Positions 1 to 8,840 of a stretch of 64,000 nt of DNA are shown here, one piece after another; positions within the stretch are counted from its first letter, which is position 1, and each line of letters starts with the position of its first letter. Origin of the DNA: Morella rubra (lineage: Eukaryota; Streptophyta; Magnoliopsida; Fagales; Myricaceae). A program made the position numbers and the translations under genes. The DNA lies in assembly GCA_003952965.2 (NCBI GenBank), contig CM025851.1, positions 30,218,664 through 30,282,663 on the forward strand, written 5' to 3'. The notes under the pieces are model-generated. The model was not told where the DNA came from. It ran no database searches and saw only the letters and a list, made by a program, of their open reading frames with translations.

Positions 1-2
1 GA

Positions 3-164
3 GTCGAGGTATATTATCTTGGAAAGGAAATGGGCCTCTCTGACCCGAATGCTACGATCTTATCCGTGGGAGTAGCCATTGGCCAGCTTTGCATTTCACG
101 AGGTCCGTGCCTTCTGAAAGGGATGTGCAGGCTTGGAGGGTACACAACGGCTCGTCGGCTCTAA
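3..164 (+). CDS. Partial 3' coding end of an unrecognised gene
   Basis: An open frame enters from the left edge of the window and runs 53 codons to a TAA at 162-164. The peptide begins VEVYYLGKEMGL and ends RLGGYTTARRL. It looks like real protein (balanced composition, a Gly/Leu/Ile-rich stretch LSVGVAIGQLCI), unlike the AT-rich sequence that follows. It could be the terminal exon of a plus-strand gene lying outside the window. I do not recognise the family, so no function is proposed. The upstream exon or splice acceptor cannot be seen. A chance open frame of this length in a GC-balanced stretch is the alternative. Confidence 0.35.
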   Translation, partial: VEVYYLGKEMGLSDPNATILSVGVAIGQLCISRGPCLLKGMCRLGGYTTARRL

Positions 165-747
165 CCACATGGTGTCCTAAATCGCTTTATGTGAACAAAA
201 GTAAGCGAAAAGGATACGGAAAAAAAAAAGACTTACAGAAAAATTAGTGATAGCATTTGAAAACACAAAACCAAACTCTTCTTTGTGACATAATACTGAG
301 GTTATGACCTTTTATGCATCTTTGTGGGAGATTCTAGAATTTAATGAGCCAATATTTGTTATTGTACTTGCATGAGGTGGACTAGAATGTGAAATGGGTT
401 GATATGTGAGAATCATGAGTGTTCACACTGCCCGGTAGTTAGGATACCATCGCATGTTGTAGAGCTCATGTGTTATCTATTTCTAAATTAGACAATTCAA
501 TTAGGATACCAAATCGAAGAGAATCTGAACCATTTTATAAATATGTATAGGCAATAATAAGTATATATATTATAGCTCTGTAAACATTTAATAATATAAA
601 TGAATGAATTGTATCTAGGTAACATATTTGGAGAAAAAATAGTGAGAAAATAATTCTTCATTTCACTCCTACTCTTCTATCTCTATCATGGAAAGGATGG
701 AAGAATCCTATAATGATCTAACCTCTAATTGGCTAGAATTTTCTAAA
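165..747. other. Non-coding AT-rich stretch
   Basis: AT-rich sequence after the partial coding end. No gene, RNA or recognisable element is visible. It may include the 3' untranslated region of the partial gene. Confidence 0.4.
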
Positions 748-1631
748 TTTTAATAAGGGTAAATAATAATTTCTCTTTTCATAAATTTTAACTCGTTATA
801 ACTCGCTTCTTAAATTATACTTTTCGTTATAATTTCATCCCCTAATCTGTTGTAGCCTTATGTTGAACGGTATTTTTCATTCCATGTTAACGACACATGA
901 CTTTCTCCTTAAACCAAAAGGCAATTTTGCTCTGATCGATTCTAAGCGAGTCATCTTTTTATTATTAATAAAGAAAAATTAGTTAACTATGTATTGTTTC
1001 TTGAGTCTATAGTTTGCGAGAAGCAAGGTAAAAAGGTTGGAAAAGTCTCAAACGATGGGAAAATTGTCTTTTAACGTAAAGAGAACGGGTCATGTGGGAA
1101 AAAAACATTTGACATAATGGCTCCAACAAGTTGGAGGATGAAATTACAACGAAAAACATAGTTTAAGGATAAAATTTAGGCTAAATTACTCCGTACGTCC
1201 CTGGGGTTTGACCTTTTCCCAGTTTGGTCCTCAGAGTTCGATTTTCCCTCAAAGCATCCCTGGGGTGAGGACCCATTACCAAATAGATCATGCGTCAACT
1301 CTTGGACGGAAATGCACACGTGGCTAACGGCTTATACGTGGGCACTGACAGCAGGATTTTTTTTAAAAATCTCGTCCAATCGCAATGTGACACGTGTCAA
1401 TACAATAAATAAAAATAAAAAATATTTTAAAAAATAAAAAATAAATCTAAAATCTAATTTTTTTAAAAATAAAAATAAAAATAAAAATAAAAACCCGGAT
1501 AGGGGGAGACCCCCGATCCTTTCCCGGTGGAGGGGTCACGGTGGAGGCCCCCTCCACCGGCCCATTCTGGGCGGCCAGCGGAGGACTCCCTCCTCCACCG
1601 CCCGGCTCTGGGGCGGCTGGGGGACCTCCCC

Positions 1632-1641
1632 CATCCCGCAA
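1632..1641. repeat. 10-bp direct repeat, left copy, at edge of captured gene
   Basis: CATCCCGCAA lies immediately before the captured gene segment. The identical 10 bp recurs at 2416-2425 straight after the stop codon. The empty sister element has it once, at 6222-6231. Confidence 0.8.
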
Positions 1642-1863
1642 GTAGTTTCTTTTAGTGTAAATACCAGTAGTTTCCTTGAAAGGACGCGATGCTTTCTGTT
1701 TCTGTAGCGTTATCTTGGAACTTCTTGTAGTGTGATTCGAGTCCAACTTCAATAACAGTTCGACCAATTTCTATGATTTTATTGTTTCATTCAAGTGGCA
1801 GCGTCTTGAGCAATTCGGAGTCCAAGGCTTGTTGTCCTGGGTAATGTGAAATTCTTATCAAAG

Positions 1864-2415
1864 ATGACATCTTTCAATGGGTTAGCTATGGGTTTGAGCC
1901 TGGTCTTTGGGTGCCTCCTCCTGGCTCTTTTTGCGGAGCTGTACTATTTGTTGTGGTGGAGAAAGAAGAGAATCACCAGCGCAGAGATTGAAGATGATTA
2001 CGACAAATTTGCCAAAGAATTCTTCCAATTTATCTGCTGGAAGAGACCCACTTGTTCGAGCACAAACACTCAAGCAAGTGTGAGAGACCCAGATGTCAAC
2101 GGTCCTGAAGCAGACCCAGAGATGGGGTCTGGGAAGGATTTTTTGCTGAAGACCAATGGGGAAGAAAGTGTGGAATCAGAGCTCATGCAGCTACACAACC
2201 TGGCAGGCCCTCCCAGATTCCTCTTCACAATCAAAGAGGAAACTAGAGAGGATTTGGAGTCTGATGATGGGAAATCTCGAGGCGACAGAAGCAGAAAAGG
2301 GTCAAGAACAAGGAGCTTGAGTGATATGTTTGTGGGTGTCGACAACCCACTTCTTACCCCTTTGGCTTCCCCGCCACTAAGGTCTCCTACTTCGAACCCT
2401 TTGGATTCTTATTAA
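1864..2415 (+). CDS. Small single-pass membrane protein, captured in a Pack-MULE
   Basis: The 183-residue protein starts at the ATG at 1864; an in-frame GTG at 1846 is not a plausible start in a plant. One strong hydrophobic segment (about residues 5-29, FNGLAMGLSLVFGCLLLALF then AELYYLLWW) is followed by a basic stop-transfer RKKR and an acidic, Ser/Glu-rich tail with a late TPLASPP motif. This layout matches plant membrane-lipoprotein-like proteins of unknown function, which I recall as longer at the C-terminus, so this copy may be 3' truncated. The frame is intact, so the capture is recent or under constraint. It has no intron. The coding sequence ends exactly where the flanking 10-bp repeat begins. 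Expression is unknown. Confidence 0.6.
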   Translation: MTSFNGLAMGLSLVFGCLLLALFAELYYLLWWRKKRITSAEIEDDYDKFAKEFFQFICWKRPTCSSTNTQASVRDPDVNGPEADPEMGSGKDFLLKTNGEESVESELMQLHNLAGPPRFLFTIKEETREDLESDDGKSRGDRSRKGSRTRSLSDMFVGVDNPLLTPLASPPLRSPTSNPLDSY

Positions 2416-2425
2416 CATCCCGCAA
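2416..2425. repeat. 10-bp direct repeat, right copy
   Basis: CATCCCGCAA directly follows the TAA stop of the captured gene and pairs with 1632-1641. Confidence 0.8.
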
Positions 2426-2783
2426 CATTTTTTTTTTTTTTTTTAAATTTAGATTTTAGATTTATTTTTTATTTTTATTTATTGTATTGACATGTGTCAT
2501 ATTGCGATTGGACGAGATTTTTAAAAAAAAATCCAACTGTCAGTGCCCACGTGTAAGCCGTTAGCCACGTGTGCATTTCCGTTCAAGAGTTGACGACAGG
2601 ATCTATTGGTAATGGATCCTCACCCCAGAGATGTTTTTAGGGAAAATCGAACCCTGAGGACCAAACTGGGAAAAGGTCAAACCCCAGGAACGTACGGAGT
2701 AATTTAGCCTAAAATTTATAGGATATTTGAGGATTGAGTGTAAATTTGAGAGGAGAAATATTTATAATTTATCCTTTTGATAA

Positions 2784-4889
2784 ATGATATCAAAGCCATA
2801 GCGTGATCTAATTTTTATGGGTAGGGAATATCATTTCAAATTATTCAGCTATTCTTAGATGAACTCAACCATCAGTTCTTTGAGCATCAAGATGAAGATA
2901 TATAGTTTTTTAATCACACAATTTTCTGGGACACGCTTCCAAGAGTCGTCGTCGTCAATCCTGTTGGAGGAACTTCCCTTTCTTGTTGGAGCACAAGTCA
3001 AATTGTGACCTTAAGGGCCTCAAGCAGAAAGATGTTCAAGTGCTCGTTTTGTCCTCTACTGCAAAAAGGATCATTGCATATATATGAAGGGAAAATGGAT
3101 GCAAGTTAGTATTAATATCTCTTTATTAGACAATAATTGTTAAGAAAAAGAAGGGACCAGACAATTTACACATTTTCTCGTTGTTTAAGTAGCAAAGTTT
3201 GATTGTTAAAATTTTGGGGGTGTTGAAGTTGGTAAAAAAAAATAAAAAGAGATATGATTTGAATGTAATTTTTTATATTTATTTAGAGTGAAAAATGATG
3301 TTTTGATAGAGAGTAAAAATTTTATATAATTATTTTATTAGGAGCCACACGTACCGTTTAAAGAATATAGACCCATTAATTAGGGATACCCTCATACAAC
3401 AACCATAATTAACTAATTAAGGGGTTCAAAGAATAACAAATAATTATAAAATAATTTCAAAGATCGTAATGGTAGAATAAGAAAAATATTTAAATCCATT
3501 AGGCCCAACGCCGTTCATGGGGTGAGAAGGTATTGAGTGCCAATAGAAAACGATTAATTAAGTCCAGCCCACCAAACCCATAGTACAATCTGTTCCTAAT
3601 GACAGACAACTCAATGCAAGTCATACCATCTGTACAACCAAACCATAACAAATACTAATTGCTGGAAAAGGATTCCCTAACAAAATTAGTTCAACAATAC
3701 CCATCTGCATAAGGAACTCATCATGGGACTTGGGAATTTTCTCCCATCTATGGGTAAGCAAAGAAAGCAGCCTGTCATCGTGACTCTGTGAGAAAAAAAA
3801 ATACATTTTACCTCTTTCTAATTATCACTTATTTTATTATTTATTTTTTAAATTATTAAATTTGACACATTACATACTATATTAATATTTCACCTGTGAT
3901 CAAAGAAGAAAATATCTATATGAAAGCAGGAGGTCTCAAGCATTAGTATGTGGTCAAATGCGGAGAAAAGTTAGACATTCAGTCAGCAGAGAGAATAAGT
4001 TCCTACACATTAATTGATAGTTTGGGAAAGCTAGGTTTGCAGTTACAATATATATCTACGAAGGAGGATGTGGAATTTCTTTATGAATTAGAAGATGGTC
4101 TTAGCCGTATCTTAACTGTTTAATTAAAGCAGCGGCTAGGTCTCTATCCTTAGATTTATTGGAAAAGCATTTTTGCCAATACACAAATGCTTTAACAAAT
4201 TCGAACGGGGCGAGTGACTTTAAAGTTCCATTCGTCCTCTAAACGCATGAAAAAAAGTCCTTCACGCTTTTCCTTTTCCCTTTCAACCACTCTAGGAGTT
4301 CAGTTTACTCGAAAGCAAGAACCGGGCGTCTCCCGGTAAGATCTCACATGTTAAACTCAATATAAAATAGGACACGTGGTACAATCTTAACGGTAAAATT
4401 ATAATATGAGGTGCAAAATGCCAGTTCATGTGCAAAATATAATTGTTTTTCTGCACATATAAATGAGGCATGTGCAACAAGTATTTGTGAGGGTGGTCAG
4501 AATTACAAAAACTTCTAAGTACTGATCAAGAGATTAAGGAATGTTTTTAATCTTTTAAGAAAAATTTTCAAAAGTCCAATTTTTTAGTACCAAACATAAA
4601 AATCTCAAAATTTGCACAAAAATTTTAACATATTTTCACACTAATTTTAATATTTTTTATTAAAAATGATAACAAATATTCTATTTCCTTACTCTTTAAC
4701 AAATTTTATTACTTTTAATTAAAAAATTACGTTAAATCTGATGTATGCTTACTTTTTAATAAATTTCAATAAAAATCGTTCCAACATCAATCAATTTGTT
4801 ACAAATTTCTTTAAAAAGTTACACTCTTTAAATTTTCTCCTGTAGACTCAAAATTTTTCAAAATTTTTATCCTCAAACTTCGAGAACGT
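2784..4889. other. AT-rich intergenic sequence
   Basis: About 2.1 kb between two transposon clusters. I see no convincing gene, RNA or intact element; short open frames here lack family resemblance and codon bias. Confidence 0.4.
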
Positions 4890-4971
4890 ATTGAGTGCTA
4901 AGCGTAAAGGCGCTAAGTGTGTAAAGGCAGCGCCAAGATTTTAAGTCTCAAATTTGACGTTCAGGATATCT

Positions 4972-5155
4972 TGGAGGTGTTTGTTTGCCAAAATTTTGAA
5001 AAATATTCTTGAAATTTTGAGAATCTTTATTTTATTGAGATTTATTGAGATTTGTGAAAGGTGAAGGATATATATGTAAAAATTAAAAATTTTAAAATAT
5101 GTTTATTTTACTAGAAATTTTCATGTTCTAAAATATTGAGGAAACAAAGTGTAAC
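4972..5155. repeat. MITE-like AT-rich insertion in the left arm
   Basis: The segment begins near GGTGTTTGTTTGCC, a start typical of plant MITEs, and is very AT-rich. It has no counterpart at the equivalent place in the right arm of the surrounding inverted repeat, which is why I read it as an insertion. Ends are approximate. Confidence 0.35.
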
Positions 5156-5229
5156 TTATTTAATGAGTTTGGAGGGACGACAAAAGGCTCAAAACTCACT
5201 TTGCTCGGCGAGCCGACTTTTTTTTTATT

Positions 5230-6715
5230 CCTTTTTTTTTTCCCCTACACATCTTCTACGACACGCAACACTTTTCTTTCTGCGTCGTCATCAGATTGCA
5301 CATCACAATCACCCAAAATTTCAGTTCCTTCACTTCCAAAATCACTGGCAACTCATTATCCAACTCATCTAACAACTGGGTGCCCATATTTTCAATGCAA
5401 TCTGCATCGTCCAATACTTGGGTTTCCCCACAAATGTTCAAGACTTGGGTTTCCCCAGAAAGATTCACTACTCGGGTTTCAAATTCATCTTCAGCGGGCT
5501 CAGTATCATCAAAAGACATGGTATTTTCCAGGTAATTTAACTCATCAGCATCCTCGGCTTCAACCTTTTCACCTGGAGAGATTGGAGAGATTGGAGAGAT
5601 GAAAACTGGCTACCAACGAACTGCATCTGAATATCGGGAGTCGAGACATTCGGGTCAGTCCTGATTGGATACAAGTCCTGCAATTTCCACTTTCTCTTTA
5701 CTCAAAGTTCTGGCAAATGGACGACAGCAGCCATAGAGAAAAACTGCAGTAAGCAAACAAACCTAGACATATAGGCAAAAGAGTAATGCTCTATATTAAA
5801 CTTTAGGCTAAATTACTACTTAAGTATATGGAGTGTGACCTTTTCTTAGTTTAGTTTTTAAGATTTAATTTTTTAAAAAAATATCCTTGGAGCGAAAATC
5901 TATTATCAAATCGATCATGCTGTCAACTCATTTGATGGAAATGCACACGTGGCTGACGGCTTACAAGTAGGAATTGACAGTTCAATTAAAAAATCGCAAT
6001 GTGACACGTGGCAACAAAATAAAAAATAAAAAAAATCTAAAATTAATAGAAAAACATAATTATTTAAAAAAAAAAAGGGGATTGGGGACCCCCGATCCTT
6101 TCCCGGTGGAGGTTCCCTCCACCGGGGGAGTTTGGCCGCCCAAAACTGGGCGGCCAGCGGAGGGAGGAGGAATCCCTCCTCCACCCCGGGCAGTGCACCG
6201 GGGCGGCTGGGGGACCTCCCCCATCCCGCAACAGTGGTCTTTTTTTTTAAAAAAAACATTAAAAAAAAAATAATTATATTTTTTTATATTAATTTTAGAT
6301 TTATTTTTTTTATTTTGCTGCCACGTGTCACATTGCGATTGGGCCGAAATTTGTTTTTAATCAAGTTGTCATTTCTCACGTGTAAGCCGTTAGCCACGTG
6401 TGCATTTCTATCCAATGAGTTGACGGCAGGATTGATTTGGTAATGAGTCCTCACCCTAGGGATATTTTTAGGAAAAATCGAACCCTGAGGATCCAAACTG
6501 GGAAAAGGTCAAACCCCAGGGACGTACGGAGTAATTTAGCCTAAATTTTACATTGTTCAAAGACTGACTTGCACTTGTCCTCAGGAGATCTACAGGTTCC
6601 GTTCCAGGAAGTAAACCACAGCGGTAACTAGGAGTATTTTCAAAACTGGCATCAATGCCACAATGAACAATGGTGAAGACGTGCAGGGAAAATGAAAAGA
6701 AAAAAATAACAATTA
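5230..6715 (-). pseudogene. Captured fragment of a plant BRCT-domain DNA-repair protein gene (N-terminal region)
   Basis: Reading the minus strand, the segment encodes MSFDDTEPAEDEFETR, then two GETQVL repeats, then ENMGTQLLDELDNE, all inside 5256-5519. The ETQVL/TQLLDE pattern is what I recall from the acidic N-terminal part of plant BRCT-domain repair proteins. After DNE a one-base shift moves the frame and the text continues as GSEGTEILGDCDVQSDDDAE, again a good match to that region, so the copy is a frameshifted pseudogene. No BRCT domain is present. Upstream sequence on the same strand (5520-5800, then 6551-6700) looks like exon and intron material of the same gene but is split by a Mutator-like insertion at 5806-6541. 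Family assignment rests on memory of the motif. Confidence 0.5.
5806..6541. mobile_element. Mutator-like element, gene-free sister of the 1179-2709 element
   Basis: It starts GGCTAAATTACT and ends CGTACGGAGTAATTTAGCC, with inverted arms of about 270 bp (5806-6070 and 6275-6541) like those of the first element. The flanking 9-bp repeat is TAAACTTTA at 5797-5805 and TAAATTTTA at 6542-6550 (one mismatch). The centre (about 6075-6231) is the same GC-rich block as in the first element and ends in a single CATCCCGCAA. The left arm has decayed more than the right. At 736 bp it shows the element without a captured membrane-protein segment. It has no coding capacity of its own. Confidence 0.8.
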
Positions 6716-7339
6716 TGTTGCGTGTTGCAGAAGATGTGTAGGAAAAAAAAAATTCCGCTTGTTGAGCCAAGCCAGTGGGATGTTTGGTTTGTAAAAAACT
6801 GTAAGATTTTGATAGAATTGTGAAATTTATATAAATTGGAGTATTATAAGTTTTTGTGCAAAAGTTGGTGAAAAATTTTAAAGATATTTAATTTTTGTTG
6901 GAGCTTGTAAAAAGGTATAGAGAGAGATGATTTAATGTAATTGTTTAATAAAAAAGTATTGGAGTTAAAGTTAGTCGCTCTATGAAGCCTTCGAAGTATC
7001 ACGCTTCCTCATCTCTCTTTCCTCATTGCCTTATCCTCCATTTTTTCGCCCGTCTATCCCTCTCGTTAGCCTTTCTTCTCCGTGCCTCCTTCTCCCATAG
7101 GCTCTCTTGTGCCTTTTCACCATCTCTCTCTTTCTTTTTACCTCTTCTTCTTCTGTTCTTTCACTTGTCTTCCCTGTTTTTCCACCGTTTTTTTCTACAT
7201 CTTGCCTTGACTTTTTATGTGTTTGGTTCATTGGTGTTCCCTTGGTCATTCCTAAAGTTTTTCCCTATTGTTTCTGCCGCATCTCGATCTTTTTTTGCTT
7301 GGTCTTCTCTCTGGTTGATTCATTTCTTCCCATAGAGCC

Positions 7340-8840
7340 TCCGGAGGTGGATTTGGACCACGAAATTGTTGAGATTACGGAGCGCACTCGCAATATCTCT
7401 TGGGATGATTTATCATCCCTTCTGAGATTTGATTCTTCCTCTGCTCTTCAGACGTCGAAAATAATTCTGGTTGTCTGCTAGTCTCCAGAAAGATTCATTT
7501 GAAACAGATTATTTTTCTAGTTATTCGAATGGGATGGCGTTTCTTGCGTGATTTCCAAATCGAAGATGTAGGGCCGAATAAATTTGTTTACTTTCGCGTC
7601 GGAAGAAGATAAGGAGACAATCCTTCTTCAAGCCCCATGAAATTTCAAGGGTTCTCTTATGATTCTTCGGGAGTGGTCTCCTTTTATTGCTGTGGAAGAT
7701 ATAGAACTGAATCTTGTCTCCTTTTGGGTCCAAATCCACGGGCTCCCTCTAGATGGCTTTGAACATGAAAATGTCTTATTGATTGGGAGTAAGATCGGTC
7801 AAGTGTTGATGTTTGATGATGATTCTTCCAACAAAAGCTATCTCAGAATCAAAGTCCAATTTGTTGTTGATTCTCCCCTTTAATCGGGTTTTTTTTCTGA
7901 CAAGAGGACCCAATGTTTGGTCTTGGATTAGCTTCAAATATGAAAGATTATCAAATTTTTGTGCTCATTATGGCAGGTTGGACCACTCGGCTGGTGTGTG
8001 TGATTAGAAGGACCCCTACCCCTTCTCTAGTGTGTTGAATGACAACATTAGAGGTGATTTGCCTGTTCAACAGATTTTTGCCCGTGTACGGAAGAATGCT
8101 ATCTTGGGTATTCCACGAGTCAAGGAAAGTTTGGCATCTCCTTAGTCCATTTCCAGTACTGATCGAGATGGGAACTCCTTAATCCTTCAGAACGTTTTTG
8201 TTGAAGATAAAAGTACCTCTGATTATATTCAGCCACTCTCAATGCCTACTCTTGGTGCGTCCGTACCTTCTCACCAGAGGATTCCGATTCACCCTCTTTA
8301 GGGGCTACTAGGAGTTTACATCTGGATCCTCGTGAGTGTCGAGATGATAATTTCCCTCTCCCCTTTGTTGTTACCGGTTAAACTCCTATTATTGATCCTC
8401 TCAATTAAGACCTGGCTATGCAATCCTTTGATAATATTGCTAAGCACAACAAATCCACCAAGCGTCATAAGGGACGTCAGCGTGCTATGAATCTTCGATC
8501 GTCCATTAATGTGGGTTCTCTGGTTGCTGATCATTCTGAAGGGTCTTTAGAAGCTCGGAAGCGTTAGGTATCTCCTATATCTGCCCCGACCTTGTCCTCC
8601 CCTTCTAAGAAATTGAAGACAATGGAAAATTTCTCTTTTGAGGGAAGTGAATTATCCCTCGCAACTCTGATTGGTAACGGAACTAATAGTGGTAGAAATC
8701 GGCCTGGTGGAAAAAAATCCTTGTCTATCTATGAACAGAACATCACTGATTTTACTATTGTAGGTGAAACCTTTGATCGGATTGTGGACACTCCAGCGGC
8801 TGGGGTGGCGGGCCTTATTCTGCCCCCACCCGCGCCATGA
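7340..8840 (+). pseudogene. LINE ORF1 (gag-like), degenerate
   Basis: Open pieces separated by stops encode a plant LINE ORF1-like protein. Visible are the WSPFIAVEDIELNLVSFWVQIHGLPL stretch in broken form around 7670-7750 and a degenerate zinc knuckle NFCAHYGRLDHSAGVCD near 7950-8005 where the first Cys of the usual CX2C pair is missing. The last open segment (8592-8840) ends in TGA at 8838-8840, overlapping the ATG of ORF2 at 8837 as ATGA, a coupling often seen in LINEs. Function in the family is RNA binding and RNP formation. Confidence 0.65.

Larger units (their letters stand above)
1179..2709. mobile_element. Pack-MULE: Mutator-like element carrying a host gene
   Basis: It starts GGCTAAATTACTCCGTACG and ends with the inverted form CGTACGGAGTAATTTAGCC. 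The TIRs match for about 270 bp inward on each side (1179-1450 and 2440-2709) and contain paired ACGTG-core motifs. The flanks are a perfect 9-bp duplication TAAAATTTA at 1170-1178 and 2710-2718. Inside the left TIR lies a GC-rich core (about 1495-1641) that is also found in the sister element at 5806-6541. Between this core and the right TIR sits a 774-bp segment with a membrane-protein reading frame. Carrying a host gene between MULE TIRs defines a Pack-MULE. No transposase is present. Confidence 0.85.
757..2774. mobile_element. Non-autonomous Mutator-like element (outer), interrupted
   Basis: The two ends form terminal inverted repeats: the left starts GGGTAAATAATAATTTC and the right ends GAAATATTTATAATTTATCC. 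The flanks carry a 9-bp direct repeat, TTTTAATAA at 748-756 and TTTTGATAA at 2775-2783 (one mismatch). A 9-bp duplication with long TIRs is the Mutator-superfamily signature. The same family recurs at about 40811-41339 as an uninterrupted copy, which shows what this one looked like before a second element (1179-2709) inserted into its right half. There is no transposase, so it depends on an autonomous partner. TIR length is hard to set because the arms have diverged. Confidence 0.7.

Noticed and set aside
1846..1863. GTG at 1846 as start of the captured membrane-protein gene
   Set aside because: Plant nuclear genes start at ATG; the ATG at 1864 fits the expected N-terminus before the membrane segment.
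6982..7481. Open frames rich in Leu, Phe and Ser on both strands
   Set aside because: They arise from the CT-rich 5' region of the LINE and have no domain resemblance.
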